Shown in pieces: positions 18,710 to 31,531 of a stretch of DNA of 64,000 nucleotides. Origin of the DNA: Ichthyosporea sp. XGB-2017a (lineage: Eukaryota; Opisthokonta; Ichthyosporea); assembly GCA_002811675.1 (NCBI GenBank), contig PDIM01000048.1, positions 1-64,000 on the forward strand. The letters run 5' to 3'. Position numbers and translations under genes: made by a program. Numbering within the stretch: the stretch's first letter is position 1; every line of letters starts with the position of its first letter. The notes beneath the pieces are model-generated. The model was not told the DNA's origin. It searched no databases and worked only from the letters and a program-made list of their open reading frames with translations.

Positions 18710-21030
18710 TGCGAAATATCAAGTTTAGATTTACAATTAATTCAAAGATTTACAAGATTATTGTAATATGGTTCACCAACATTATGTTGCTTTGGGTGGT
18801 GGCTTTTATAGTTCTTCTGGGAGGATACTGCAAGTTCCAACCAAAAATTATCAAAGGCGGATAAATTGCAAATGATGAAAACGTTCAATTCAGCTCATCT
18901 TTTTGAATTTGTGTGGGCTTTTAGACAAATTACAATTCAAAATCTCGTATCTGCGCGAGTTTATTACAATCGATGTCAAGCTCAACATTGTATGGCTGTA
19001 CAGGCCGGTGGTAATTTGTGTACTATAAACTGCTAGTATAAGTACCTAGCTGTACTACTCATATATACGTACTGTGCACGAATCCGGCATCGTTGAGGCC
19101 GGTACAGTCAATGGCGTACGATAAATATGCGAGAATTATGAGACGAGGGTCTCCATCAACTGTTTGTCTAGAAAATCAATGAAATATTACTTCATGTTGT
19201 GCCGGAACTTCTTGACAGGAACGTATATCAAAATTCAAAACCTGTGGTCGGGCAGTTAACAATGGGTCTATAAAATATCGGTGAAATGAGACTTGAAAAT
19301 GGGGGTAGGAAGAGTGGTGCAATGCAGATGAATATCCAGCGAGATATCCAGAACCCGATTTCTCTTGGTGCTGATTGGCCAGTGAAGAGGAGATCAAAAA
19401 TAACTTTAACAATGAAGATGATGTCTCGTAATTAGGACCAGTGTTTTAACAGGGCAAGGAAATAATCTTCCAAGACATATGTCTCTCTTTACTCTTTGAA
19501 TCTAGTAATATGGCACTCATTTAGCAATATTTAGTAAGGAACAGACAGTGAAGTGCAGTCTCATTCGATTTTTAGAAAAAGATATCCAATCACAAAGAGC
19601 CATCCCTTGGGAGAGTCTCCCATGGCCATGTGCCCTTTGTAATCCGATGCTAGAACTGATCCGCGGTAATTATAGGATTATATCTGAACTGTGCAAACGT
19701 ACATGTACATGCACAGTTTTGTAATTTGAAAACCGGTTTATATAATACATTTTCGCAGACTTGGAAATGAATTGCAATATTACTTGTAGCAGCTTTTGAT
19801 GCCTAATTGTGTCTTTGTAACCCTGCAACATAGCGTCACTGAGAATTTCGAAACACATGCCAATGCCTTCGATATTGATTGTATTGCACAAGCTTAATGA
19901 TGATTACAGTTCCACAAAGTGTTCAGAAGAGCCAAACTTTGAGCTTGAGTTTCAGGGTTTGCACCCATTCCTTCGACTCATTCTGCATTCATGAGCAAGA
20001 AGCCATACCTTAGGGCTAGTCGTTCAGGAAAAAAATAATAAACTCTCAGGAAGAAGGTTCCGCTGGTAAATGCTGGACATGCTCTGATTTCCGGCGTCAT
20101 CCTGTTTGATGTTTCAGACTTTACTTCCAATGGGTTCGTACGGTCGTGCATCCCCAGATAAAAAAAAAGTTTGAGTTACACTCCTTTGGCAATATAGTAA
20201 TATACGTGGATTAAGTGACCACTAACTTGGGGTGCTTTCTTTAGACGGGGAATGTAAATATGAAGTTATGACTATGGAGTATCTTGATTCAGGGAGTCTA
20301 TGGCACATTTTGATCAGCATTTTCCTCAATATGTACCAGACTTTCCCAAAGGCTTGTAAAAAGTAAATCGGGTTGGTTTTCAAATATTTTCAAAGTCGTT
20401 TCAGGATGGATTTCTTCTCGGGGTCCCCTTCTAGCTAGTCCTTTCCTACCTTTCAAATTTGGAAAATATCTTCCAAACAGCCTGACTACTGTAGCTACTT
20501 TCTACAAGCCTGCACTTTATGTAGCTGGGTTATATGGGCTATTATCTGTCAAGTCTGGCACAGCTAGGGGAGCTTGCAGTATAAGAGCTAGAGCTGTAAG
20601 GTACGTCTTGAGCTCATGCATGGGTGGCACTTCTAGGTACCGAGGGATCGAGGTGCACATAGCTGTCGACATGAGTCATGAGGGCTATATATAGACAGCT
20701 GTGGTAATGGCCTGCAATGGGATATTGGATCGTAATCACTAACCATAACCCTACCTGATAGTATAATTGTTGTGTTTAATTTTAATTGCCCCTCATGGAT
20801 AGTACTGTGGTTAATAATTAGTCGCTAAGGACTGTATGGAAAGGGACCACCAGCCACTACCTCTGTATTGTCCACAAAGCAGTAATCTGAACAGAAGCAG
20901 ATTACTATCAAGTCGATCCATAGCGAGAAATTAATAAGTGGGCTATTGATTATATTGCAACAAATAAGTCAGACTTTCAGTTGTGTGATTGGCGAAGGTG
21001 ATTGCAAATTATTGATTTCAATATTGAACG
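18710..21030. other. 2.3-kb gene-free region
   Basis: No open frame longer than about 80 codons and no recognisable domain, tRNA or repeat array. It contains promoter space for the ATP-grasp gene (left) and the LIM gene (right). Small inverted CTAG/AGCT-rich motifs occur around 20480-20700 without clear function. A lineage-specific RNA gene cannot be excluded. Confidence 0.4.
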
Positions 21031-21825
21031 ATGCATGACAGTGCAGATCAGTCAGTCCCAAATGCAGCCTCAAGAAATGTGGACAGTTGGGAAAATGAAG
21101 AAAATAATACTGATGGAAATGTATTAGTGGAAAATTCAACCCCCCAAGATAATCAAGGCATGAAATTATATTATGAAAAGCTGCTTGCTGACAAGGATGA
21201 ACGGATTAATTACTTAGAGCAAGAGCTTCTAAAAAAGAGCAAAATGTGTGATGATCTTCTAGAAACTATTTCATCCCTGCGGAGTAGAAAAGAATCGACA
21301 ATGACTAAGAATGAAATTGTAGAAGACAAAGTTCAAGAACCTGGGAAAGCTTCTGAGCCCATTGGGCGAAAAGAAGTCCCCGTACAGTCAAATAAGAGGG
21401 AAACGTTTAAACGTGGGCCTAAATCCGAATCCGCCATAAATCCCCCACCGCTTTCTAGCTCGAAAGAAGTAGAAAGCAAAGTGTCGGGAAACAAAAATAT
21501 TGAGGCGGTCAAATCCACCCATGCTTCGTCCCTACCTTCCAGTCCTACGCAAGCACGAAAAAAATTTACAGTGAAAGTAGATAAATGTCAGGTGTGCACT
21601 AAAACTGTGTACCCAATGGAGAAACTTGTAGCAGACGGTACGGTCTTTCACAAAGTTTGCTTAAAATGCGCCGAGTGTAAAAAAGTTTTAAATCTTGGGA
21701 ACTATGCAGCGTTGGAGGGAATGTTTTATTGTAAGCCGCACTTTAAACAGCTGTTTATGAAGAAAGGCAATTATGACGAGGGTTTTGGACGGGAACAGCA
21801 TAAAAAGAAATGGGAAACAAGCTAA
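21031..21825 (+). CDS. Single LIM-domain protein, EPLIN/LIMD2-like, with N-terminal coiled coil
   Basis: 264 residues, single exon. Residues about 45-90 form a short coiled coil ([20 protein letters not shown]). About 90-185 is charged and Ser-rich. One LIM domain follows at about 188-245: [10 protein letters not shown], a central [10 protein letters not shown], and CKPHFKQLF, giving the CxxC / HxxC / CxxC / CxxH zinc ligands. The tail [16 protein letters not shown] directly after the domain is characteristic of the EPLIN (LIMA1)/LIMD2 type, proteins linked to actin and adhesion. The role here is inferred: an actin-associated adaptor. Convergent with IWS1, about 400 nt away. Confidence 0.85.
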   Translation: MHDSADQSVPNAASRNVDSWENEENNTDGNVLVENSTPQDNQGMKLYYEKLLADKDERINYLEQELLKKSKMCDDLLETISSLRSRKESTMTKNEIVEDKVQEPGKASEPIGRKEVPVQSNKRETFKRGPKSESAINPPPLSSSKEVESKVSGNKNIEAVKSTHASSLPSSPTQARKKFTVKVDKCQVCTKTVYPMEKLVADGTVFHKVCLKCAECKKVLNLGNYAALEGMFYCKPHFKQLFMKKGNYDEGFGREQHKKKWETS

Positions 21826-22225
21826 AAGAAATGGCTAAAGTAGTCAGCTTATGTGTACGTGCATGTTAGCTGTGCCTGTGGTGTTCACGACTCCGTTGCT
21901 TTGAACATTGGATTTGTTCTTTTACCATGTTATGTGCTCTTTGGCTTTCCGCTCTGTGTGTGTATTTATTAATAGGATATCGGTATATGGACTTTTCTTT
22001 GTTTTTAACACCATGGCATTGCAATTTTCATCTTCATTTCATTGGTTGTTCTTTGTTTATAACCTTCGCTTTTATTAACAATATTCAGACTTCAAAAAAA
22101 GCCATGACAATAAAAGGATTAATGCGCGTGAGTAATCTGATATTTTTAACTCTTTTTAGAAGGGGCTTCCAAGTGACAAGGACGGGCACCACAAACAAAA
22201 GCACTTGTGGAGCTCACCAACACAT
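21826..22225. other. 3' space between the LIM and IWS1 genes
   Basis: T-rich 3' UTR-like sequence. AATAAA for the LIM gene occurs near 22110 on the + strand. TTTATT, which reads as AATAAA for IWS1, occurs near 22071, so the transcripts probably overlap. No coding signal. Confidence 0.45.
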
Positions 22226-23428
22226 TCAGTTTTTCACTTTACGACCCTCAATACTCATTTTCATCGCATGCTGCTTTGTTTTAGCATTCATCATACGCTT
22301 TTCTTTGTATTTCCGGCTTATTGTGTCCAGTTTACTATTCTTTCCACTGTTCACTTCCAGATCAGCTGCGTTAATCTTCGACTTCGGCCGAATTTTATAA
22401 TCTCGATCTGATGCTTGAGGAACTCGTGCGTGAAAGTTCAAATCCTTCTCCTTATTCTCGGCCTCTTGAGCTTCTCTTTCCCTAATTCTTTCGAGCGATT
22501 GCTCTTTCATGTGCCCAACATCTATTTCCCTATAATCATTTTCCTCTCCAACTTCACGGTAGCTGCTGTGAAGACCAAAAATTGGCCTAGACCACTGATC
22601 AATTATTCGCTTGGTCAGCTTCTTGTTAGCATCCGTTTCTTTTGGATGCTTATATAGCAACATAACCATTCTTCCAACCCCGCTGTCCTTCAACATCTGC
22701 TTATCAATAGGCATTGAAAATAGTATCTCTAACATTGCAGTTCTAATGCTGATATGCGTGAGTGCCCCGTCGGGTAAAGGCTCCAGCCACTCCCGAATTG
22801 CGGCCAATACCCCTTGATCAAGAAAATTCGCTTGCAAATCTTTCTTCCGCAATTGCTTTGCCACGTTCTTCAGCATTTTCAGTTTCGAAAAGGCGGGCTT
22901 GCCCGCTTCATTGGCTATCCTGTCAAGCGAAGCAGCTTCACTCATTTTGTCTATCAACTCGCTTATTAAATCGTCCATGTCATCCAAATCAAGCTTGTCA
23001 GACTTTCTGCGCCTACTCATTGCCTGCCTTCTCTTCAGCATTTTATCAAAATCACTCAATTCCTTTTGGGGTTTTCCTTCTTCTTCATTGTCACTCTTTA
23101 TAGATCCGCCATCAGATTCTGCACCCGAAATAGGATTCCCGTCCTCATCTATTTGAGAGGCAGATTTTGTACGTTGTTTTCTTTTCTCCGACTTTTTAGA
23201 TCTTTTGCGCTCTTTTTTATCACCGCTTTCACTGGCTGTTCTTTTCTTTTTGGGTATTTTGAACGTTTTAACCGCAACATCTTCTTCGGACAAAGAATCA
23301 ACATCTTCCGCTCGAATGGCGTTAGCCGCCGTTTCGGGAATATTGACATCGTCCTTTTTCAACCCCTGAAAATCTTCCCCATCACTGTCACTATCCCCAA
23401 AAATATCACCCATGTCATTATCAGCCAT
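22226..23428 (-). CDS. IWS1: IWS1/Spn1 transcription elongation factor
   Basis: 400 residues, single exon. The acidic N-terminus (GDIFGDSDSDGED) and a Lys/Arg-rich stretch precede the conserved TFIIS N-terminal-domain fold at about 150-300, including ISELIDKMSEAASLD, MLKNVAKQLRKKDLQ, FLDQGVLAAIREWLEPLPDG and QWSRPIFGL. The C-terminus is basic, as in the family. IWS1/Spn1 binds Spt6 and travels with RNA polymerase II, linking elongation to mRNA export and histone modification. The start ATG at 23428 is followed by the typical acidic start; the stop is TGA, evidence that TGA means stop in this genome. Confidence 0.93.
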   Translation of the reverse strand: MADNDMGDIFGDSDSDGEDFQGLKKDDVNIPETAANAIRAEDVDSLSEEDVAVKTFKIPKKKRTASESGDKKERKRSKKSEKRKQRTKSASQIDEDGNPISGAESDGGSIKSDNEEEGKPQKELSDFDKMLKRRQAMSRRRKSDKLDLDDMDDLISELIDKMSEAASLDRIANEAGKPAFSKLKMLKNVAKQLRKKDLQANFLDQGVLAAIREWLEPLPDGALTHISIRTAMLEILFSMPIDKQMLKDSGVGRMVMLLYKHPKETDANKKLTKRIIDQWSRPIFGLHSSYREVGEENDYREIDVGHMKEQSLERIREREAQEAENKEKDLNFHARVPQASDRDYKIRPKSKINAADLEVNSGKNSKLDTISRKYKEKRMMNAKTKQHAMKMSIEGRKVKN

Positions 23429-23898
23429 CTTGATGAGTTCGTAGAAAGACTGATAAATAATAAATCAAATCCTGCGTTTTCTTTTTTTTCTCAAACCCAG
23501 TCAACAAAGCAATCAACTGCTTCCCACTTCAAATACAAATCAGCACCCCCAGTGATACTATACACCATATAGCAATAGCACAATCATAAACACCCACACT
23601 ATTAGTACTGGCGTAATCTACAATTGCAGTGGCCCCTCAAGTCTCGGCTGACTACACTACACTCCACAGGGCGCTACAGCTATGTAGTCGGTGCACTGCT
23701 GCAGGTGCAGCATGTACAAAAATAATAATAAGGAGCGACAATCCAAATGATCGGACCCCTACTCCCTATAAAAGCAGCTCAATTATGAACAAATGACTAA
23801 GATATTCCCCCGAGGGAATATGTTTTATTGCAATTCATTGATGATTATTATAATGATTTGTTTGCGTCCAACGACTGTACAGCTATACTATGTAGCCA
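23429..23898. other. Spacer between IWS1 and SEN1
   Basis: Holds the IWS1 promoter side and the SEN1 3' end; a minus-strand AATAAA lies at 23824-23829, about 70 nt past the SEN1 stop. No coding signal. Confidence 0.5.
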
Positions 23899-26800
23899 CT
23901 ATAAGTGTCTGTCGCACTTGTTACCTTTCCCGGTAAGGTTCGGTCTCGGTGCACGAACCACACTTGAACTTCTCCCTTTGTCACTAGTGTACTCACTTTC
24001 ACCATTGTACCTACCCTGATCTTTCCTTCTAGAGAACCACTGCGCGAAAGTCTCTTTTCTGGTACCAAAGCTTTGCAGAAGCCGCTCTGGGCAGCTGAAA
24101 AAGGCATTTCTTCGGCGTAGTTCTTCAATAAGCTTTCTCCACGCTTCATTAGATTCTAAAGAACGAGAACTGCCCACGATTATTAGCGAGTACTTTGCCC
24201 GGGTAAGAGCAACGTTCATTCGAGGAAGATCCCCTAAGAAACCCAACCCCCGGTTATTGCTTCTTACAGTGGAAAGAATAATAACATCTTTTTCCCTTCC
24301 TTGAAATCCATCGATTGTATTTACCTCCACTTCCGAGAAAATATCTTCACCATAGTCATTTCTCAGCTTTTCCCTTATTATAACTTTTTGGCGCTTGTAA
24401 GGGGTAATTACTCCTATTTTTCCCCTGAAATCTTCGTCCGAGTACCGACTTGTCAAGCAACGGTACACATCAGATATCACGCTGCTTTCCACCTCATTGT
24501 ACAATGATTTGGAGCTACCTTTGCTGTGTATCGACCCGCGAGATTCTACACCTTCGGCAACATCCAAAAACACACATGGTCCGAAACAAACATCTCGATG
24601 ATACTTTTTGCTATATAGGCCTTTCCTAATCGACACTTCATCATCCTTTAACTTCGAGTCATAAAAGAGCATGGATGGGAAGGCACTAATTAGCGGATGC
24701 ATTCGATATTGAATAGACAGTAACGAAACAGAATTGTGTCCTTGACTTTCCAAATGGCTTGCGTGCCTTTTAAAGAGACTTTGATCATAGTTAAAACTTT
24801 TAGCTTTGGAAGAAAACACCGTAGCGGGAAGCTGATTGGGGTCCCCTATTAAAATCACCTTCTCGCACTCATATTTAAAGGGGATAAGAAGTTCTAACTC
24901 AACGCACTGAGCAGCTTCATCGATAATAACATAATCAAAAGAATGAATATATGTCATCAATGTTTCGTGGCCAGCGCCACTCAGGGTGCAGCATACTATA
25001 TCTGCTTTCAGCAGCACGTCTTTTTCAGCCTTTTTTTTTTGAGTTTCGATTTCTTTATCACAACGCTGGATACTGTTTTTAGTTGCACACATTTTCGCCT
25101 CTATGGTGCTTCGGCACTTTCTCAGCTCATGAATATCATGTACCGTTCTCAAAAGTTCTGCCTCTTCTTCTTCGGAGAGGGGGTGTTTTTTTTTCTTTTC
25201 GAGAGCTATTTTCTCACTTTCTCTTTTGTCTTCTAACTTTACTTTCAGCTCTTGTAAATCATTTTGGAGCTCACGGTATTTGTCTCTCAAATCAGAGCGA
25301 TCTTCTCCCGATGCCTTCGTTTTTCGAGCACCTCGCAATTCTGCCGAAACTAACTCATCAAAGGTGACCTGTGTTAGCCTTTTGTCCAAGGTGGAAATTG
25401 CCCCAACAATTCGAACAATATTTGGCTTAAACTTTCCGTGTACTGTGGCAATACCACCCAGTACGCGCAAAACGAGCTCATCAACAGCAGCATTTGAGGG
25501 CGCACACAACAAGATTTGCTTTTTTTTAAACGAACCGAGGTTCTGTGGAACGGGATTCGAGCTATTGGGCACCCCAATAGTATTCCCTTTATGACCTAAT
25601 ACGACACCCAGGATTCCCACTACAGTTCTAGTCTTCCCAGTCCCAGGTGGACCCTGCAAAAGAGCAATGCCTTTTCGCATTCTCGAACAAGAGTATATGG
25701 CATCTCTCTGCGGAGCGTTAAAGCACTGTTTAGTCAAAAATGCTATAACTTCGTCATCCCTTTGTTCTTGGACGTTTAGTTCAAAGGGCTTCGCATTTAA
25801 AATCTCAGCCAAAAGGTGATACTTTTCAAGCCCTTTGAGCGCTGTAAATTCCCTCTGAATTGTTATCATATTCATAACTTTAAAAATGAAAAATGATGCA
25901 TTGCTCCGCAATGCTCTCTGAAGCTCCCTATTTTTTCCAAATTGGCATCGGATTTCAAACATTTGTCTTTTCCTATCAAGCTTGGTTATTTTTCCAAGCC
26001 CATAAACACTCACTGTATTCATGCCACACCATGACGTCCCACCCCGTTTTGGTGCAATTACTACAAGATCGTTTGTGGAGAACTCCTGCCAATCATTATC
26101 ATCGGGAACTGCCCAACTTGTATCAACGAACTGGTTGATTGACTGATGTTTCTTAAATGTGATTATACTTGGACGTTCTTCACACTCTTCACTGGCATTC
26201 TTCAATTTTTCTATTATCTCGGCAAATAAAAGGGGCTCAAAGACGCTATAATAGCTTGCATAGTTTTCAAACGAATCTGGAACAGCCTTAAGAGCATACT
26301 TTTCAATCGAGAGATTCTTATAGTCTAATGACAAAACTTCTGCTTCTAAAACACTAAGCGAAGGAAACATTCGTTGGGTTCTGTCACTTTCCTTGTTTTT
26401 CTGGAACCGACGCTCCACACGCTGCGGATTGCCTTTAGTTATTGGAGTCCCTAGTGGAATTAGCTTACGCGCCTCTGGCCGAGGTTTGTCTTTGCTGAAC
26501 AAACCCGGCAGTACTGAACTCTTTTTTAAGTTTGCACTCGTTTGCAAGTTAGCTGCTTCATTTGCCATGTCAGCCAAAACATTGCTATCGCGTTTTCTTG
26601 AATTTGCATTTGCCCTCCTTTCAGTCCTGGGTGCGTCTTTAACAGCACTCTTCTTCAATTCCCTGCTTATGTTTTGAATCTTTTCACTCATAAATTGGCG
26701 AGGTTTGGAAGGCCTCGCATCATACGATGAAGACACCAGCGACGAGTGACCAGTCCGACCAGTTGCTATGAGGTCAGATGTTCGAGAAGTTGTTCTGGTA

Positions 26801-29371
26801 GCAGTTTTTGAAGTAGAAGGAATCCCACTGCTTATAGATGAAGAAAGCTTCTTTCGCTTTGAAGTGCTTTCAGGTACATCCAAAACTTTAACAGTTCTAC
26901 TATTCGGCTTGCTAAGATATGATCTTCCTTTCGGTGCGCTTTCGTCACTCACAGAGCTGGCAGTGGATGAAGGCGATTTTCTTTTTGACGGGGCACACGC
27001 TTGTTGCACAATATGATCTTTTCCTTTTAGCTCAACCTCGGTCTTAGGGTGCATTTCACCAGCATGTGGTTCATGTGTAGAGTCCCCTGCGACTCGGACG
27101 GTATCCATGACATCAGCATCATCGTCTTCAATAATTATGCAATCAAATTCCTCCTCTTCCACGGCAGAATTTGTACTAGAATTGCCCTCCTTCACTTGTT
27201 TCAATTTCAGTTCTATGCATGCACTTACCACACTGGCCATACCCTTCGTATCTTCTAGCTCATATTTTTCTATTGCCTCGAATAAAGGCTGAACGAAGGC
27301 AGCCCCCCGCTTCGTAACTTCAACACTTGTGGTTTTCTTTAACCATTTTACAATGTACTCAAGAACTCGTTCAAGAACCACGTACGCATTTCGGTTACTC
27401 ATCGGGTCTTTCGAAAACCAAATTTCAGCCAATTGGAAGCAACTTTCTTTCGACATCACTTCCAAAACACTTTCCAAAATTTTCAATGCTGGTTTAAAAA
27501 AATGAATATCCGAAGATATTAAATATAATATTAAATGGGAAGCGTATTGAACAACCCCACATTTACGCCGTAGAACATTGTTGGTACTGACTTCATTAAG
27601 ATAAAATGCGAAGAACTCACAAAGCAAATCAATATCAGAAGAGTTCAATACAGTTTCTTTGGCAGACATGACATCGGCTATGTACGACCCCCCTGTAATT
27701 ATCGCGATGTGGACATTCAGAGGTAGCTCGCACAGAATTTTCGAAGTGATAAAATCTTGCCAAAACATAACAGCTATACCAAAGGTGTTTGTATCCCCAG
27801 GATAACAAAAAACACTTTTTGCAGCCGCTTCGCAGTCATGCTTCAAAATTGCACAGCAACAGCTATATGGATCATTTTGGTAAGAGGCATCCAGTGCCTT
27901 CCCATCATGTGCATTTTTTATCACCCTCTCCCACGCCGTACAGCTTTGAACGACTGCCGTAGCCCCCTTGCCCCTGGCATATATACCACCCACAACTTCC
28001 AAAATGAGCCGTTCGCATAACAGATAAGTAAAAGACGATTTGCGGTGAAAGTCGTATATTCGAAATACAATAAACTCAATCACTTTCGTAAATATCTTCT
28101 CAAAACGTTCATCTTCAATGGACTCCAAGAACGGTTTTATCCACATCAGCAAAATCCGCTGAGACTCTTTTTCCTCATCCGTTAAAGAAGAATGAAGGAG
28201 ACCTTTGTCAGCGTGCATTGTGTTCCAAAAAAATTCATTTTCAAAAATATTGATAGCAACATCTTCAACCCGTTCCTCAATATCTTGCCACAAGTTTGAG
28301 CCCCCAAGAGAAAGTATATTCGTAAAACAATCAAGCGCACATAACAACGACTCGTCACTGTAAGAAAATTCGGAAATGAGCACTTCACAATAGGCAGGCA
28401 ATTCCGCTTTGGAAAGCTCAAAAAGCTCTTCGCGGCACTCATCACTCAACAGTTTGAGGATGCTGGAAATTGCAAATAAAAAATGGATCCTTTCTTTACA
28501 GACGAAATGGCCATAGAACATTGACTGATCACCCACGGCCATTTCCTCTGGCGAAATGCCTTCTTCTTCTCCCAGAATCCATGACAATAAAGTAAAAAAA
28601 AGATCAAGAGCTTGCTTCACACACACCAAATCACTCACACAAGGTCGAGGTAACCGATTCAATTCAAAAAAAGCTTTCTCCCTCACATTTGGAAGCTTAT
28701 GAACCAAAAGCAGATACAAACCAAAATTGTGTCCTTTTTCGCATACTATATCTACACTTTCCAAGTCCAACAGGGCTGATAACGTACAACCAATGTCTAT
28801 GTCTTTTAAGAACACAGAAGGAAAGGACAATATTTCAAATAGAACTGGGGACAGCATCTTTTGAAGAAGTTTTGCGTTGGATAACTCTTCAGCCAAGTTT
28901 CTAACCGATTCAATTCGCGTTTTCACCCTTCTCAAATCAGAACTACGAAGAGTTTCCTGGTGCCTTGCTTCCAGACCCACACTTACATCATGATATTTCT
29001 GACAACAATCAACACACCCATTCAATGCCCTTTCGAGAATATTATTCTTAACGCGCGCGCAAGCGTGGCTATACTCATTTGACAGTGACAAGTAAAGGAA
29101 TGTCCCACACAAACGTCTGTTTTCACACCAGAGATGGTCTTTATGCTGTTCCATAAATTCACACGCCTTTTCAATAAATTTCTTTAAAAGTAACAGGTCG
29201 TTAGATGCGCACTTCTTTGGCTAAATATTCAAACAATGCCGATGCACTTACTTTGATTGTATTGCTGCCATGAGCTAATTCTAGATATCTATCAGGGAAA
29301 TGCTCCACATTCTCTTTTTTCTCCTTTTGCAAACCATGATCTTCTTGCACACTATTAATTCTTTTCCCCAT
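23899..29371 (-). CDS. SETX: Senataxin/Sen1-type superfamily 1 RNA-DNA helicase
   Basis: The main exon runs from 29220 to TAG at 23899. The first ATG inside it (29154) gives 1751 residues. A better start may be ATG 29371 in a small first exon (29252-29371), joined in frame across a candidate 31-nt intron (29221-29251), giving 1813 residues. The N-terminal half is helical and senataxin-like (GCVDCCQKYHD near its start). The region about 690-960 is Ser/Lys-rich and disordered. The helicase core follows (positions from ATG 29154): QGPPGTGKT Walker A (about 1165-1173), DEAAQ (about 1409), GDPNQLPATV, SIQYRMHP, VNTIDGFQGREKDV and MNVALTRAK. Sen1 helicases resolve R-loops and aid Pol II termination. 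An insert with Lys/Glu coiled coil lies between motifs I and II, as in relatives. Confidence 0.9.
29221..29251 (-). other. Candidate 31-nt mini-intron in SEN1
   Basis: Minus-strand sequence starting GTAAGTGCA and ending TATTTAG, exactly 31 nt. Splicing joins codons ending at 29252 (ATC AAA) in phase 0 to CCA AAG AAG at 29220. Without splicing, the upstream frame ends at TAA within the downstream exon, and the SEN1 frame is closed by the TAG formed at the 3' splice site. The length equals that of the MAGUK candidate at 40575-40605. Confidence 0.5.
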
Positions 29372-30243
29372 TCCATAATTCTTCTTACCATACACTAGCG
29401 ACCCCAAGTTAGAAGAAGATATCTAAACTCATAGTAAAATCAAAACAAAAAACAAAAGAGCTTCAGTCTTCACTTCTTCACCACATCCTACTTTCAAATA
29501 TAACCAATGCGTTACAATGTTCTTACATAATCTATTACAAGTTCATTTGAAGGATCCCCCATTCTCCGAACCTTTGTTCTCCGCTATTAATGCGGCTACA
29601 GCGATGAAATCACCGTACGCAGGGGAACTGATATTTTAAAGGATAGTCTTAAGTTCCACCAAATCAAAACTAAAGCCGCATTCTGGGACTGGTGACATAC
29701 ATTAGACTACAAGTAATTATTTCCGAACTAATCCCCCTCCCTAGAGTATCCCCCTGGTAATCTTACACTTCTCTCTCTTCTCTGGGTCTTACTTCTCAAG
29801 TTCCTTCTCTCTGTCTCTCTTCGCCAAACCAACCAAGTTGCACTTGTGAAGTTGCCGTTGCCAGACTCGCACGTGGAAGGAGAAGCTAACCGCTACCATC
29901 AGCTGACTATTACTATTCCCCCATATAGGGGGGTTAGGCTTTCTAAAATAGACCTATAGTTCGACTATTAGCTGGTGTAGACGAGAACCATTAGCTCTGC
30001 TATATTTTGCTTGGAGCTACTTCTGTCACTGGTGTATCGGTCCCTGTACTCTACGGTATGCAGAGACGGCCCAATACTTACGACTAATCCTCATGATCTT
30101 AAGTAGCGCAAATGACTTAAGGACAAGAAACAAACGAAAGTGTTGTTTATTTTCACAAAAGCTCCGCAAGGCGAAGAAATAAAAAGAGAACTGGCGTTTT
30201 ATGTATTTACAAAGCTAACAGAGCCAGTGAAAGGACCACAGAC
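29372..30243. other. Intergenic region upstream of SEN1
   Basis: Probable SEN1 promoter region. A + strand open frame at 30140-30373 begins with GTG rather than ATG and lacks motifs. Nothing else recognised. Confidence 0.4.
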
Positions 30244-30711
30244 CTATTGGAAAGAATACGAAGACTGGCCTGCGGAGCTTGCTTGCGAAGAGGTTCTCGA
30301 GCTCTTTGAGGAGCGCGAAGACGATCGTGAAAGGCGTTGTAACCCAGACTTTCCCCCACCCTTTGAGATATAATCACAACCACTCCACATATTGGATATC
30401 AAATATTTCTCCCCACCTTTGCCCTTTTCAGATTTCTCATACCCATATTCCCTCTGATTAAAATAGTAGCTCGCCTTGAACTTCATGACAGCCTTCCCCT
30501 GTTTAGCTTGCTTTTTGGACACCGCAACTACTCGCTCCTGCTGTGTGTTCATAAATGGTGCGCCATAGACTTCGTATATGTTTTCGTCTTCATTAATGGG
30601 AAAACTTTCCACAGTCGTTTTTTGGGTTTCAGAAGCCTCACCAGTGTCACCGTGCTTGAAGGCTGCCTTCAAAGACCTCCACAGACTTCTTTTCTTTTTT
30701 GTGCACTCCAT
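30244..30711 (-). CDS. Small hypothetical basic protein with Ser-rich tail
   Basis: 155 codons from the ATG at 30711. It begins MECTKKKRSLWRSLKAAF (basic, amphipathic), continues with an acidic segment (NEDENIYEVYGAPF), then FKASYYFNQREYGYE, and ends in a Ser/Arg-rich tail. No family recognised and no signal peptide. An overlapping opposite-strand frame (30140-30373) lacks an ATG start, so the minus frame is preferred. The Tyr-containing YEVYGAPF and the Ser/Arg tail might be phosphorylation sites, but that is speculation. It could be non-coding. Confidence 0.4.
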   Translation of the reverse strand: MECTKKKRSLWRSLKAAFKHGDTGEASETQKTTVESFPINEDENIYEVYGAPFMNTQQERVVAVSKKQAKQGKAVMKFKASYYFNQREYGYEKSEKGKGGEKYLISNMWSGCDYISKGGGKSGLQRLSRSSSRSSKSSRTSSQASSAGQSSYSFQ

Positions 30712-31531
30712 TGATTCAATCAAAACTACTGTTCCCGGGAATTAATACTTTTCTAATCCGCTACTTGCAAGCTGTTCCGATGCGTCAGTCAGCTATGTAA
30801 GAGATGGCTCTTCGGTGTGACAGAATTTGTAGGGGCTTCTGAATCTTTCGCTTTCGTGGAAGGGGGGGGGAAGGAGGTCTAGCTGGAAGTTTCTTTTTGA
30901 TTGTGCCATAATAGCCAATAGGTTATCCCCCTTACTCATCCCCTGTAACCTCACCTCCATATTAGGACGAGTAATTCTTATCTTCCTCTTTCCACCCAAT
31001 CCCGAACGAGATATTGCATTTAATCGTTACATTATAAAAAAAAAATATTGCAGTCCAGTCCTGCTGGTTTGTGGGCCATGAAGCGTTGTAGTCCACTGGC
31101 CCTCTACTTCTCGCTCGCCTTGGATGGCCTGCAGCAGCTGGGCGGTAAATAATCAAAGTTTTGTCAAGGCCTTGGTTTTTATTAGTCTATGTAATTACAG
31201 TACCCCGATAATAATTAGTACATACCGAGGAATTACACACTACAACTCTTATTGGCCATTTGGTCCACAAATTCTACCAAATTTTTATCATAAAAATTTA
31301 TTATCTGTTCTGAAGCTACTTTCCTTTACATTTGTATCCCACGTAATTACAGTAATGACTTACCGGGATTTTGAAACCGCATACGTAGTCTAATGTTGAG
31401 AATCTTGGTTCACCAGTGATTGAGATTCCTGACAAGTGACAGCGTCTAGCTGAGCACACTTAGAAACGACTTCTCCCGTGTGGTCATTTGTCTTGTGTAA
31501 AGTTCTTTCAAGCTTTGAATTGCTGATTAAT
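30712..31531. other. Intergenic region
   Basis: No gene recognised. A G9 run near 30866 and an A9 run near 31038 are simple-sequence tracts. Confidence 0.4.

Noticed and set aside
18710-21030. Hidden tRNA, CRISPR-like array or transposon in the largest empty region
   Set aside because: No tRNA B-box with matching arms, no regular repeats and no terminal inverted repeats could be found by eye.
30140-30373. + strand open frame rich in Glu/Arg
   Set aside because: It begins with GTG, has no motif and overlaps a minus-strand frame with an ATG start.
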